Below, piece after piece: positions 34,994 to 43,915 of a DNA stretch of 58,729 nucleotides; the first letter of the stretch is position 1; each line of letters opens with the position of its first letter. The position numbers were made by a program, and so were the translations under genes. The notes under the pieces were generated by a model, which saw only the letters and a list, made by a program, of their open reading frames with translations, was not told where the DNA came from and searched no databases. The DNA is from CAYJPA01 sp964371945 (GTDB lineage Bacteria; Chloroflexota; Chloroflexia; Thermomicrobiales; UBA6265), in NCBI GenBank assembly GCA_964371945.1, contig CAYJPA010000028.1:1-58729 (forward strand). Reading direction: 5' to 3'.

Positions 34994-37126
34994 TTATTGT
35001 GGGGGTATGGTCATCTCGCCATAAAGTTCATCGTCAAATTCTGGTCGATTGTGGCGTGCTACAACATCGCGATCCGCGGGCATGTCAAGATCGTGGAGCG
35101 AGCGACTTGTAACAGAGGTGGTGGAGCCGCCAAGGCCGGCGATTGCGTCTTCGATCTGATCGGCCAGAACACCATTGTCCGGCTCGAGCTCCGCGGCAAC
35201 CTCGGCTGCTCGGTAAAGATGGCTCAGTCCCTCTTCAACATAGCCGGTGCTTCCAAGCAAGATCCCCATGTTGAGCCGCGCCAGCGTCTCGCGTTTGAAA
35301 TCGCCGGTTTGTTGCGAAACCGCGAGCGCGCGACGATATGCGGGCAAGGTACTCGGGTCATTGTTGGTGTGCAACGCCGTCGCGAGGTGAATCAACGCCT
35401 GTCCGATCAAATCCGAATCTTCGGTCGATTCTGCCGCATGGAGGGACCGCTTGAAGTGGTCCAGCGCCGCGGCCGGATCTCGCTGCTGTTGAGCCACCCG
35501 GCCCATCCGGCCATGCAGGCGGGCCGAGGCTGCTCGATCGCCGCGCTCAACCGCGATTTTCAGCGCCTGCTCCAGGAACGTTTGTGCCTGGCTATGCTGG
35601 CGAGCGATTGCGGCAAGATTGCCCAGCGCGGTTAGGAGACTCATCTGCTCGGACAAATTGCCCAGTTTCCGCTGATACTCGAGTGCTCGTTGATAGCACT
35701 CGCGCGCCCGCGGCACTTGACCCTCGGCCTGATGAATGCGTCCAAGCAATCCCAGGAACTCTGCCTGGAGATCGACATCGTCGATTCTCCGTGCCACCGC
35801 AAGGCCCTCGGTCACCGCGCGCATTGCATCGTCGGCTTGATCGAAACTCCAGAGCGCATGTCCGATGCTGGCCAGCCATTTCGCTTCGGAAGCGAGGTCG
35901 TTTGTCCGGCGCGCGATATTGAGCGCATCCATCAGGTATTCGAGCGCTTCGGCCGGCTGTCCGAGCTGGGTATAGGCGATGCCGGCAGCGCCTAGAGCAC
36001 GTTGCTCGAGCTTTGTGTCATGAACCGCGGACGCGAGTGCCCGCGCGCGCTCGAATGAATCGACCGCCAGATCGAGTTTGCCAAGCTCGAGATTTGTCAT
36101 TCCGAGCTTGATCGCCAGGGATCCGGCGGCCGAGCGGTTTCCAAGACGCTCTTCCAGCACCTGGAGCTCTTCCTGATAGAGGGCGACCTCATCGGAACGC
36201 TTGAGATGCTTCTCGGCTTCGATCAGCGCATTCAAGCACCTACTCTCAACCGCGAGATCCCCGATCTGCCGCGCGATCTCCACGCCCTCTTCGAGCAGAG
36301 GAACGACGTCTTCGATCCTGCCCATCCGGGCGAGCGTCTCAGCGAGGGAGAGGATGATTCGCGACTGCAGACTGAGGTCGGATGTGCGCTGGGCGGCGTC
36401 GAGGGCCTGACGCTGCAGCGCGGCCATCGTTTCGAGGCTCGTGCCCGAGTCGGTGAGCTCCAGTTGGCGTACGAGCGCTTCCGCGACACCGCGGGAATGG
36501 TCCACTCTCGCTCCAGAACGGCTGGCGCGGCGATAGCATGCCTGCGCGCCCATCAGATCGCCGTCGCGGCGCAGGATGTCGCCGAGAGCGATTGCGGAAT
36601 CGACATCGGTGGTCGTATCCGTCGCTTCGTCGCCGATGTCCAGTTGTTGTTGCAGCAGCGTTCGTGCCCGGTCGAGGTCGTCGGTTTCGATCGCTCGTTG
36701 TCCGAGACGCGCCAGGGTGGCGCGGCCGCCGCGCGCGTATCCCGCTCGCTGCGCGATCAAGTACGCATCCCGAAGCAATTGATCTCGCTCGCGGCTGGGA
36801 TCGTCCTTCGGCAGGAGGCTGTCCAGGCGAATCGCGGCGTCGACGATCTGACGATCGAAGCCTTTGGCGCGAGCCGCGGCATGGGACAAGCGGGCGAGAA
36901 CAATGGCGTACTCACGGTACGAACCAGAGCTGTCGGCGATCGCATCGTCGAGCACGCGGAAGTCTTCATCCGCGAGCGAGTCGAGCACGGCCGGGTGCCG
37001 AACCTCGTTGAGTGCACCTTGAATCGAACGACGGCGCTCGACGACTTCACGGGCGATTTGAATGATTACGCCGCTATTGCCGTCGTGGCGGCCACGTCCG
37101 CCAAGCCAGTCCGCGAACCTCGTCAC
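34994..37126 (-). CDS. Large TPR-repeat protein
   Basis: The 710-residue protein consists almost wholly of tetratricopeptide repeats from about residue 160 to 670, with units such as LGLLGRIHQAEGQVPRARECY, LTALGNLAAIARQHSQAQTF and LGAAGIAYTQLGQPAEALEYL. There is no signal peptide, membrane helix or kinase domain, so it is probably a cytoplasmic scaffold, comparable to the sensor arrays of LuxR/MalT-type regulators without their DNA-binding part. Its start overlaps the threonine deaminase stop by four bases (ATGA), so both are co-translated. The PP2C-like gene follows on the same strand. The acidic C-terminal tail (VVARHNRPEFDDELYGEMTI) is not repeat sequence. The long antisense frame over this gene is a shadow. 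Confidence 0.85.
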   Translation of the reverse strand: MTRFADWLGGRGRHDGNSGVIIQIAREVVERRRSIQGALNEVRHPAVLDSLADEDFRVLDDAIADSSGSYREYAIVLARLSHAAARAKGFDRQIVDAAIRLDSLLPKDDPSRERDQLLRDAYLIAQRAGYARGGRATLARLGQRAIETDDLDRARTLLQQQLDIGDEATDTTTDVDSAIALGDILRRDGDLMGAQACYRRASRSGARVDHSRGVAEALVRQLELTDSGTSLETMAALQRQALDAAQRTSDLSLQSRIILSLAETLARMGRIEDVVPLLEEGVEIARQIGDLAVESRCLNALIEAEKHLKRSDEVALYQEELQVLEERLGNRSAAGSLAIKLGMTNLELGKLDLAVDSFERARALASAVHDTKLEQRALGAAGIAYTQLGQPAEALEYLMDALNIARRTNDLASEAKWLASIGHALWSFDQADDAMRAVTEGLAVARRIDDVDLQAEFLGLLGRIHQAEGQVPRARECYQRALEYQRKLGNLSEQMSLLTALGNLAAIARQHSQAQTFLEQALKIAVERGDRAASARLHGRMGRVAQQQRDPAAALDHFKRSLHAAESTEDSDLIGQALIHLATALHTNNDPSTLPAYRRALAVSQQTGDFKRETLARLNMGILLGSTGYVEEGLSHLYRAAEVAAELEPDNGVLADQIEDAIAGLGGSTTSVTSRSLHDLDMPADRDVVARHNRPEFDDELYGEMTIPPQ

Positions 37127-38160
37127 CAGGACCGCTCCTCATCCAGGGCTTGTCGCAAGCCATCCATCGTCAGGTTTCCACCGCTGATCACACATCCGAC
37201 CTTCTTTCCCGCCAGTTTTTCTCGCATCTGGGCCGCGGCGGCGAGTGCCGCGGCGCCTGCGCCTTCGGCGAGCAGTTTCATCGATTCCAAGATCGTCACG
37301 ATTCCCCGGCGCATCTCCGCATCGGTCACAAGCCGGAAGTCGTCCACTCGAGTCCACACGATATGCGACGGCAGTTCAAACGCGACCCGCGTAGCGACGC
37401 CCTCGGCGAATGTCTCCATCCGATCGAAGCTAAGCAATTCACGCCGCTTCCATGATTCATACATCACCGGAGCGCCGGTTGCCTGCACGCCAATGACCCG
37501 CAAGTCGGGATTGATACCTTTTCCCGCGATGCAAGCGCCACTTAGCCCGCTCCCGCCGCCACAGGGGATAAAGAGGTAATCCAGATCTGGAACCGCCTCG
37601 AGCAGTTCGAGCACGTAGGTCGCGACGCCTGAGATCAAAGCCTGCTCGTTCGCCGCATGCACGAAATACAATCCGTCACGTCGTGCACGCAGAGCCGCGG
37701 ATTCACGGCTTTGGTCGAAATCGACCCCGTCGAAGACCACCTCAGCACCAAGCCGCTGCATTTCAGCGACTTTCAGAGCATTGGCGCCTTCTGGAACATA
37801 GATCACCGCCCGCACACCGAATTCACGGGCCGCATACGCGATCGATTGCCCGTGATTCCCGGTGGACGCGGTAACGACCCCGCGAGATCGTTCGTCATCC
37901 GAGAGACGGCTCACGAAATTGAGACCGCCTCGAACCTTGAACGAGCCAGTGGGTTGAAGGTTTTCGCACTTGAAGAAGAGATCGAAACCCAGGCGTGACG
38001 ATAGGGCCCCCGGACGCATCAGGGGTGTCGGGGCCAAAAAGCGCGAGATCGCTTTTCGCGCCAGATAGACATCCTGGAGTGTGGGGATGGCAAATCGCGG
38101 ATCGCCAGCGGGCAATGGGGGCAGCGTTCTCGCCCCGGTTTCCACTGCCTGCAAGGTCAT
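37123..38160 (-). CDS. ilvA: Threonine deaminase-like PLP enzyme
   Basis: The 345-residue PLP enzyme is of the threonine ammonia-lyase/serine dehydratase family (fold type II). The PLP Lys is in CENLQPTGSFKVRGGLNFVS. ASTGNHGQSIAYAAREFGV and CGGGSGLSGACIAGKGI form the phosphate-binding loops. VGCVISGGNLTMDGLRQALD ends the domain. There is no C-terminal ACT-like regulatory domain, so this is the short catabolic (TdcB-like) or unregulated form. The start is ATG 38160, preceded by GGAGGATGGACG. An alternative upstream start at 38268 lacks support. It is coupled to the TPR gene by a four-base overlap. With the methylmalonyl-CoA genes it could feed threonine carbon into propionyl-CoA. Confidence 0.85.
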   Translation of the reverse strand: MTLQAVETGARTLPPLPAGDPRFAIPTLQDVYLARKAISRFLAPTPLMRPGALSSRLGFDLFFKCENLQPTGSFKVRGGLNFVSRLSDDERSRGVVTASTGNHGQSIAYAAREFGVRAVIYVPEGANALKVAEMQRLGAEVVFDGVDFDQSRESAALRARRDGLYFVHAANEQALISGVATYVLELLEAVPDLDYLFIPCGGGSGLSGACIAGKGINPDLRVIGVQATGAPVMYESWKRRELLSFDRMETFAEGVATRVAFELPSHIVWTRVDDFRLVTDAEMRRGIVTILESMKLLAEGAGAAALAAAAQMREKLAGKKVGCVISGGNLTMDGLRQALDEERSW

Positions 38161-38407
38161 CGTCCATCCTCCATCAAGCCAACGCGTTCGCTTGCCGTCG
38201 ACCAGAGACGGTCGCAAAGCTGACCAATGCGTGCAGGGGACGCGGACGTCAGGGATTTTGGCCGCCAATCTCGTCCACGTGCAGCCACACGCGATATTGA
38301 CGACATCGGCATCGCACCAAGCGGTTGGTGGCTACCTCAGTCAGTCTACCACGAACCCTTGGATTGGAAACCCCTCGGGGCTCCAATGTTTCGGAGCGGA
38401 CGAGACG

Positions 38408-39106
38408 CTATTCCCGCCTACGATCTCGCTGAACCAGAACCGCCAGCACCGCGATGGCGATGGCGAGAATGCCAACGATCCCGAAAAAGAAGCCAAAGAT
38501 CGCGACTGAGCGAACCGATGCCAGTGACGCGCAAGCAACGAGCAAGCAAGCAGTCACCAGCAACAGCACTCCGATCAGGAGCACCGGTTCAACCGGTGAG
38601 GTCGACACGAATCCCTTGCCTTGTGCTCGAACTGGAGTCGATACCGGTCGAGTCGTCCGCAGTCTGGGTAGGTCGGTAACAACAGCGGGTTGGCCAGCAG
38701 GACGATGATGAGGAATCGGTGGAGCAGCAACGCCGGTCTTGACCGCGGGCGGCGACGAGGTTTGGCCGAGCCGAGGCTCAGGCGGCCTGACGGTGTCAAT
38801 CAGTCTCCGTTCGGGGGCGACAAGCATGGCCAGTAGCGCCTGCCTGGCAGCCCTTAGCTCTTCCGACGGTCCAGGCGCAAGCGGTTGAACCGCTGGCTCC
38901 GGCTCGTTCCGGGGTGCGGGTCTGGGCGCGACGATCTTTGCCGGCGCCGGTTCGGGCGACGGCGGCATCGTTGCCATGTCAGCGGTTCGATAGGCGGACA
39001 AGAGCGCACCGCAAACCGGACAAAGGTCCCCGGAGCTCGTGACGGAAGCGCCGCAAAGACCGCAGCGTTCGTCTGATCGGGCTGAATTGTTGTCGTCGCC
39101 TGGCAC
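38408..39106 (-). CDS. Zinc-ribbon membrane protein with proline-rich linker
   Basis: The 232-residue protein starts with a four-cysteine zinc ribbon (CGLCGASVTSSGDLCPVCGA) at about 15-35. A long proline/alanine-rich linker follows (about 45-160), then two transmembrane helices (EPVLLIGVLLLVTACLLVAC and AIFGFFFGIVGILAIAIAVL) at the C-terminus. Bacterial proteins of this layout often sit near signalling or secretion genes, but no function is established. It is divergent from a second zinc-ribbon membrane gene, across 133 bases. I do not recognise a named family beyond the ribbon. Confidence 0.7.
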   Translation of the reverse strand: MPGDDNNSARSDERCGLCGASVTSSGDLCPVCGALLSAYRTADMATMPPSPEPAPAKIVAPRPAPRNEPEPAVQPLAPGPSEELRAARQALLAMLVAPERRLIDTVRPPEPRLGQTSSPPAVKTGVAAPPIPHHRPAGQPAVVTDLPRLRTTRPVSTPVRAQGKGFVSTSPVEPVLLIGVLLLVTACLLVACASLASVRSVAIFGFFFGIVGILAIAIAVLAVLVQRDRRRE

Positions 39107-39239
39107 AGATACCCATCTTTACGTGAGAAGGCGTTGCCTGTAAGCGATCATGGCGCTCTGGATATCGTATTAGAATCGGCAATCCGGTGACTCTGGTGAC
39201 CGTGGTGCGCCGTGCCTCGAGGCTCAGAACGGACTAAGT

Positions 39240-39986
39240 GTGCGCTCACAAGAGGAAAAGTGGAGAGTTCCGGATGAAGATCCCGCGGGATCCATTCACA
39301 AGGACGACCACGATCGACTTCGTTTCGACGCGCAAGCCGGCCCCGAATCGACATCCGGCGGCGACGGAGAGACCGAACGGGCGCAACTCATCTATTGCGG
39401 ACTCTGCGGGGCGCTCAACCCTGGAACGAGCTTTTACTGCGCTTCATGCGGCGCCACGCTGGTCGACGCCTTTCATGCGAGCGAAGGACTCCGAGTTTAC
39501 GACCGGCCGGACACCGCTTCACGGCTGATCGAGATCGTCGCCGCCGGATCGGAATTGGACATTGTCGAGGATCCGGATTCGCCGGACGATTTCGTCCGCG
39601 TAAAGCTCCAACATGGACGGCTCGGCTACATCCGCCTGCACGATGTCGCCTTGCTGACAGCCGCCAAGCCAGTCGAGACGGTTCTGGATGCAACACTCGG
39701 CACACCTGACATCAACACCAACGCGAGGGGATGCATCACTCCGACTGCCGCGCTCGGCGCGCTTCTCCTGATGATCGTGCTGGCGACGCTCGTCTTTGTC
39801 TACATCGGACGATCGGAGTCGTCCGATAGTGGGATCATGGCGCTTGCGGCCTGCGTCACGATCGGACCGTTGTTGGTCATGACCATCGGTCTGTACATCT
39901 TTGCTCGCGGCAGAGACGAGCGGCTTGAATTCGAAGCTGAAGAGGCGCACGATGCCGCCGGGGCTAGGAGCGACGATGGAAGTTAG
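39240..39986 (+). CDS. Zinc-ribbon / SH3-like membrane protein
   Basis: The 248-residue product has an acidic N-terminus, then a zinc ribbon (CGLCGALNPGTSFYCASCGA) at about 53-72. An SH3-like domain follows at about 80-140 (GLRVYDRPDTASRLIEIVAA, then VRVKLQHGRLGYIRLHDVAL). Two transmembrane helices (GALLLMIVLATLVFVYIG and VTIGPLLVMTIGLYIFARG) and an acidic tail complete it. SH3-like domains here usually bind peptides or cell-wall strands. It overlaps the next small gene by 11 bases. The start is the GTG at 39240; internal starts are possible because the first 40 residues are unstructured. Confidence 0.65.
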   Translation: MRSQEEKWRVPDEDPAGSIHKDDHDRLRFDAQAGPESTSGGDGETERAQLIYCGLCGALNPGTSFYCASCGATLVDAFHASEGLRVYDRPDTASRLIEIVAAGSELDIVEDPDSPDDFVRVKLQHGRLGYIRLHDVALLTAAKPVETVLDATLGTPDINTNARGCITPTAALGALLLMIVLATLVFVYIGRSESSDSGIMALAACVTIGPLLVMTIGLYIFARGRDERLEFEAEEAHDAAGARSDDGS

Positions 39987-40191
39987 CGGCAGAATCGAAG
40001 GCATTCAGCGATATAGCATTCACGGCACGCTCTATTTCCGCGCCTTCTTTGCTCACGAAGACGAGCCTGACAACGTCCGGCAGGCTCAATTGCCGTTCGA
40101 CGCGATCGATATCGACCTGCAACCCGGCGACCCGATCACGATCACCTATGTCATGACCACGGCGATGGAGATCCGGAAACGATCGAGATAG
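39976..40191 (+). CDS. Small conserved-looking protein of unknown function
   Basis: The 71-residue protein starts at ATG 39976, chosen because AGGAG lies five bases upstream inside the preceding gene. It reads as an all-beta small domain (MEVSGRIEGIQRYSIHGTLY, then PITITYVMTTAMEIRKRSR), plausibly OB-fold-like. No cysteines or membrane helix are present. It is translationally coupled to the zinc-ribbon/SH3 gene (11-base overlap), suggesting a partner. I do not recognise its family. Confidence 0.6.
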   Translation: MEVSGRIEGIQRYSIHGTLYFRAFFAHEDEPDNVRQAQLPFDAIDIDLQPGDPITITYVMTTAMEIRKRSR

Positions 40192-40358
40192 AGGTGCTCA
40201 CGCATTAAAAGGTGCCTGACCGCGAGACAGGCTGACGCCTCGGTCGCCTGATCCAGGTTATTCGCAGCGCTTTTCAGGCTCCACACATCTCGGCACCAGG
40301 ACTGCAATGCGCACGCGGCGACGACCGATCAGGGTGATCCAACGCGTCTGATCCCGGC

Positions 40359-40610
40359 TCACCTCCGTCCCCTCCGCGCCTTGGTCGCCAAGCAGCTCGA
40401 TACGTCGATCCGCGGCGCCCAGTTGTCGTCGGGGTTCCCTGCCGCCAGCAATTCGCCCACCCGCACGGTCACTTGCGCGACCGTCGCCAGCAACGTCGCC
40501 ACCTCGCCCTCCAACGCCGCCACACGCTGGTCCCGCTCAGCCAGCGCCTCGCGTTGGGCCAAAACCAAGGTGATCAGATCGTCGCGGCTGGCATGATACA
40601 GGTCAAGCAT
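40359..40610 (-). pseudogene. IS66-type transposase remnant, N-terminal coiled coil
   Basis: The frame reads MLDLYHASRDDLITLVLAQR, then EALAERDQRVAALEGEVATL, then VGELLAAGNPDDN, the helical leader typical of IS66-like transposases in Chloroflexota and their relatives. Family members exceed 400 residues. Here the frame ends after 83 residues with unrelated sequence (SSCLATKARRGRR). Only the N-terminal part survives. It lies next to a truncated sigma factor gene, indicating an insertion/deletion scar. Confidence 0.6.
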
Positions 40611-40788
40611 GAGGCTATCGTAGCCACTACCGCGCACTGTGACAACATAGCACCCTCAAGTCTTAACAGATACGTGTTCGGAGTATTTGACGTCCGCCGG
40701 GAGATGTCACGGTAGGTTGTCGAGAATCTGTGCGCGGTTTCGTCCCCGGAGCGAACGCTGGACTTACCCCGGTTTGGTGGACAGGTAG

Positions 40789-41604
40789 AGTCTAGGCGTC
40801 GCGCTCACGCTTCGCGCAGCCGGCGGCCCGACGACGCGGCAGATCGCGCAGGCCCACATCGTGCCCGAGGCGACCATGGCCCAGCGGATCAGCCGGGCCA
40901 AGCGGACCGTCTCGGACGTCCGGTTCAACCAGCCCGGAGACGTCGCCACGGTGCCGCGGGTGCTCTACCTGGTCTTCAACGAGGGTTACTCCGGCGACAT
41001 CGACCTCGCCGACGAGGCGATCCAGCTCACTCGCCAACTGGCGGCCAAGATCGACCATGAGGAGGTCGCCGGCCTCCTCGCGCTCATGCTGCTCCTTCAT
41101 GCGCGTCGCCCGGCGCGGACCGGCCTCGATGGCAGACTTGTGCCTCTTGCCGAGCAGGATCGAAGCCTGTGGAACACCCGCATGATCGCCGAGGGCGTCG
41201 ATGTGCTCCAGACAGCCCTCTCCCGCGACCGACTGGGTGAGTTCCAGGCCGCCATCGCCGCACTCTACGCCGACGCCCGGACTGCCGCGGAGACCGACTG
41301 GGCGCAGATCGTCGAGTGGTACGACGAACTGGTGCGCCTCACCGGCAGTCCGGTCGTCCGTCTCAACCGGGCCGTCGCGGACGGAGAGACCGCCGGCCCG
41401 CGGGCCGGTCTGGCCGCCCTGGCGGAGCTCGGCCCCGCCCTGCCCCGCTACACTGCGGTCGCGGCGTACCTGCACGAATGTGACGGCGACCCAGTGACCG
41501 CGGCACGGCTCTACGCCGAGGCCGCCAGGTCAGCGCCCAACCTCGCCGAGCGCGACCGCCTCACGCGACAGGCCGCACGGCTTAACGCGGAATTGCGCGG
41601 CTGA
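40789..41604 (+). pseudogene. ECF sigma factor (ECF42/SigJ-like with TPR tail), N-terminally truncated
   Basis: From 40798 the frame reads VALTLRAAGGPTTRQIAQAH, then VPEATMAQRISRAKRTVSDV, which is sigma region 4 (promoter -35 recognition). The DUF6596-type C-terminal part follows with LYLVFNEGYSGDIDLADEAI, ALMLLLHARRPARTGLDGR, and a helical tail to 41604. Region 2, which binds core polymerase and the -10 element, is missing: an in-frame TAG at 40786-40788 lies directly upstream and no alternative start restores it. The remaining open frame could only begin at a GTG (40861). The segment is more GC-rich than its neighbours. Loss of region 2 next to an IS66-type remnant indicates truncation by a mobile element. 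Confidence 0.75.
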
Positions 41605-41689
41605 GCGGCGGGCAGCCGTTACTCACCCATCCCGCCGGCCCATCGGCCCGCGTCGATCGGTCCGCTGATACGTTCGCGGGCAATTCGGT

Positions 41690-42163
41690 CTATGGGTGCT
41701 CCGCGTTCCAGATTTGACGCTGGATTTGCAGATGCCCGACATGCGTCGCGGTGTGCTCAACCCCGTGAAGGAGACAGCGCGCCACTGTCCAGCGGAGCGT
41801 CTCGTCGTCGTCCACGCGTTCGAAGATACGCCCCAGATCGGCTTCGGTCACTGCCTCCAGGTACGAGTGACTGTCGGTCAGCCACCGCGCAATCCGCTCC
41901 TTGAGCGAGTCGATGTCGCCGGACGCGACGAACTCCGCCGGACGGTTTCGATCGGTCGGTCGTCCACCCGCCGCGTGCAGGATCCAGTACTCGCCCGCGG
42001 CGACGAGATGGGTCATGAGCGCATAGAAGGTGTTGATGTCCTGGAGCCCGATGGCCGGACGCCACTCGTTCACATCAGGCTCTGGTACCCCGTCGATTTG
42101 CTCCAGCGCATCCTCGGCTAACTTGTTGAGATACGTGTCGACCGCTTCAGCGAACGGGATCAT
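41690..42163 (-). CDS. DinB-family protein
   Basis: The 157-residue protein has the four-helix DinB/YfiT fold with the metal-binding triad pattern: His in FYALMTHLVAAGEYWILH, and the C-terminal pair in VEHTATHVGHLQIQRQIW. Family members bind Zn or Ni and act as thiol transferases (with mycothiol or bacillithiol) or have unknown roles. It may share a transcript with the MBL hydrolase upstream (19 bases between them). Confidence 0.8.
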   Translation of the reverse strand: MIPFAEAVDTYLNKLAEDALEQIDGVPEPDVNEWRPAIGLQDINTFYALMTHLVAAGEYWILHAAGGRPTDRNRPAEFVASGDIDSLKERIARWLTDSHSYLEAVTEADLGRIFERVDDDETLRWTVARCLLHGVEHTATHVGHLQIQRQIWNAEHP

Positions 42164-42182
42164 CTTTCACACTCCTCGGTGT

Positions 42183-42815
42183 CTAGAGCCCACGCAGTCC
42201 TTGAAGCCAGGTCTCGCGGCCGATCGTGGTCGGTTCGCCGTGACCCGGATAAACGATGGTATCGGGCGGGAGATCGACCAGGCGCGCGAGACTGTGATTC
42301 ATCGTGGCCTGGTCTGAGCCTGGAATATCGGTCCGGCCGTGGCCATTGGGAAAGAGCACATCGCCTCCGAGGAAGACGCGATCAGGCTCCGAGTAGAGCA
42401 CGATGTGCGCGAGGTCGTGGCCCGGCAGGAACATGACCGCAAATGTATGAGCGCCGAGCTTGACGGTGTCTCCCTCATTGAGGAGCTCATCGGGCGTCGA
42501 GGGCGTGATTGTGATCGGCAATTCCATCAGCGCGCTTCCCGGATTCGACAGGCGCTCGACCGCCAGCGGATGGGCGGCCATTGGCGCTCCCGATTTGGAC
42601 TGCAGGTCGGCCGCTTCGCCGATGTGATCCCAGTGCGAGTGCGTGATGACAATCCGCTCGACGGCCAAGCCTTCGGCTGTCGCCGCGGCCAGGATTTCGT
42701 CAGTCACGTCGAGAGGTGCGTCGATTATCATCGCTTTCTTGGTTTCGACGTCCGCGACCAGATATGCATTTGTCATTGCCGGACCGCCCGGAAACGCGCG
42801 AATTGACAGTGTCAT
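42183..42815 (-). CDS. Metallo-beta-lactamase-fold hydrolase (glyoxalase II-like)
   Basis: The 210-residue protein carries the MBL motif IVITHSHWDHIGEAADLQ (HxHxDH with Ser), then GHDLAHIVLYSEPDRVFLGG (third His), DVLFPNGHGRTDIPGSD (Asp) and VYPGHGEPTTIGRE (last His). These are the ligands of a di-zinc site. Such small enzymes hydrolyse thioesters, for example glutathione or other thiol adducts, or act in persulfide metabolism. It sits in a minus-strand run PHP - MBL - DinB with short gaps of about 20 bases, suggesting an operon. Confidence 0.85.
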   Translation of the reverse strand: MTLSIRAFPGGPAMTNAYLVADVETKKAMIIDAPLDVTDEILAAATAEGLAVERIVITHSHWDHIGEAADLQSKSGAPMAAHPLAVERLSNPGSALMELPITITPSTPDELLNEGDTVKLGAHTFAVMFLPGHDLAHIVLYSEPDRVFLGGDVLFPNGHGRTDIPGSDQATMNHSLARLVDLPPDTIVYPGHGEPTTIGRETWLQGLRGL

Positions 42816-42833
42816 GTTGAATACTCCTGCGAG

Positions 42834-43802
42834 TTATGCCTCGGCCACGGTTACGGGCTCTTTTTCAGGTTCAGGTTGTACCGCGTTCGGATCCATACCT
42901 TCGGCCCAAACCTCTCTGATTTCAGGTGGGATCGCAACCTCGACGCCCAGACGGCCCAGCAGTTCAGCGCACCATTGCGCCTGCCAGGGCCGGGGGTTGA
43001 CCGGCGCATTCGGACCATGGGAATCGGAGCCGCAGGAGATCAGCATTCCTCGCTCGCCAGCGATTCGTCGAAACTGCGCGGTTTGTGTATCGGAATACGA
43101 TCGATAGTGCGCTTCGAGTCCGTCGATTGTCAGTTCAGCGCCGAGCTTATCGAGATCCTCTTCGGTGACGATCCCGACCGCATCGGCGCGGCCAGGGTGA
43201 GCCATTACCACGATGCCACCGGCGGCTTGAGCGGAGTCGACCACTCGTTTCACTGGGAGATCCGCGGTGAAGGTGCCTCCCAATTCGACGACCAGCTCCG
43301 CGGCTTCTTTCAGCCCTTTAACATGGCCTTCCTTGATCGCCGAAGTGAGCACGTGAAACGGCCACATCGGCCGGCCATTCAGAATCTCATCCAGCGAAGC
43401 CAACGAACGGCCCGACTCGACGATTCGCCTCTTTGCGTCTTCCGCTCGCTCCTGGAGCATGGAATCAATCTCGGCAAGACAACTTAGAAATGGTTGAGCG
43501 GCGGAATCGGTTCGATTCGGTGACACCCCATACACCAGGACGTGCAATTGTCGGTCCAGCCAACTGCAGGTCATTTCGACACCGGGAGTGACATGAACAC
43601 CTCGCTCGGCGCCGATGCGAATCGCTTCCAGCACGGAGCGCTGCGTGTCATGGTCACAGATTGCTGCAACCCGAAAGTTGTTGGTCGCCAGATGATCGAT
43701 CAGCCCCTGTGGGGTCCAACCGCCGTCACTCGCGATGGTGTGGAGATGCAGGTCCACCGCGTCTTGTGGACCAATGCGAAGAGATGGAGAACCGGAGCTC
43801 AC
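42834..43802 (-). CDS. PHP-domain phosphoesterase
   Basis: The 322-residue protein has the PHP metal motifs: VDLHLHTIASDGGWTPQGLI (HxH), AAICDHDTQRSVLEAI, GVEMTCSWLDRQLHVLVYGV, GIVVMAHPGRADAV, and CGSDSHGPNAPVN near the end. These bind a trinuclear metal centre. Homologues hydrolyse 3',5'-nucleoside bisphosphates or trim RNA (RNase AM/YciV type). The start at 43802 has no canonical ribosome binding site. It heads the PHP-MBL-DinB run. Confidence 0.85.
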   Translation of the reverse strand: MSSGSPSLRIGPQDAVDLHLHTIASDGGWTPQGLIDHLATNNFRVAAICDHDTQRSVLEAIRIGAERGVHVTPGVEMTCSWLDRQLHVLVYGVSPNRTDSAAQPFLSCLAEIDSMLQERAEDAKRRIVESGRSLASLDEILNGRPMWPFHVLTSAIKEGHVKGLKEAAELVVELGGTFTADLPVKRVVDSAQAAGGIVVMAHPGRADAVGIVTEEDLDKLGAELTIDGLEAHYRSYSDTQTAQFRRIAGERGMLISCGSDSHGPNAPVNPRPWQAQWCAELLGRLGVEVAIPPEIREVWAEGMDPNAVQPEPEKEPVTVAEA

Positions 43803-43915
43803 GAGGCGAAACTTTCTTGTGCGGCTTCGACGAAGGCGGCACGAATGGCACGGCTAGTCAACGCTCAAGTTTAGTCGAGACGACGATCGGCCGTTGTTCA
43901 GAGGAATCGCTGGAG

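Noticed and set aside
36206..37579. A 457-codon open frame antisense to the TPR and threonine deaminase genes
   Set aside because: It is rich in Arg/Ser/Ala without domain structure, runs opposite two well-supported genes, and is explained by codon bias of the GC-rich opposite strand.
40769..40784. CCGGTTTGGTGGACA as a terminal inverted repeat of an IS
   Set aside because: It resembles some IS ends, but no matching opposite end or target duplication was found; mentioned only as a possibility.
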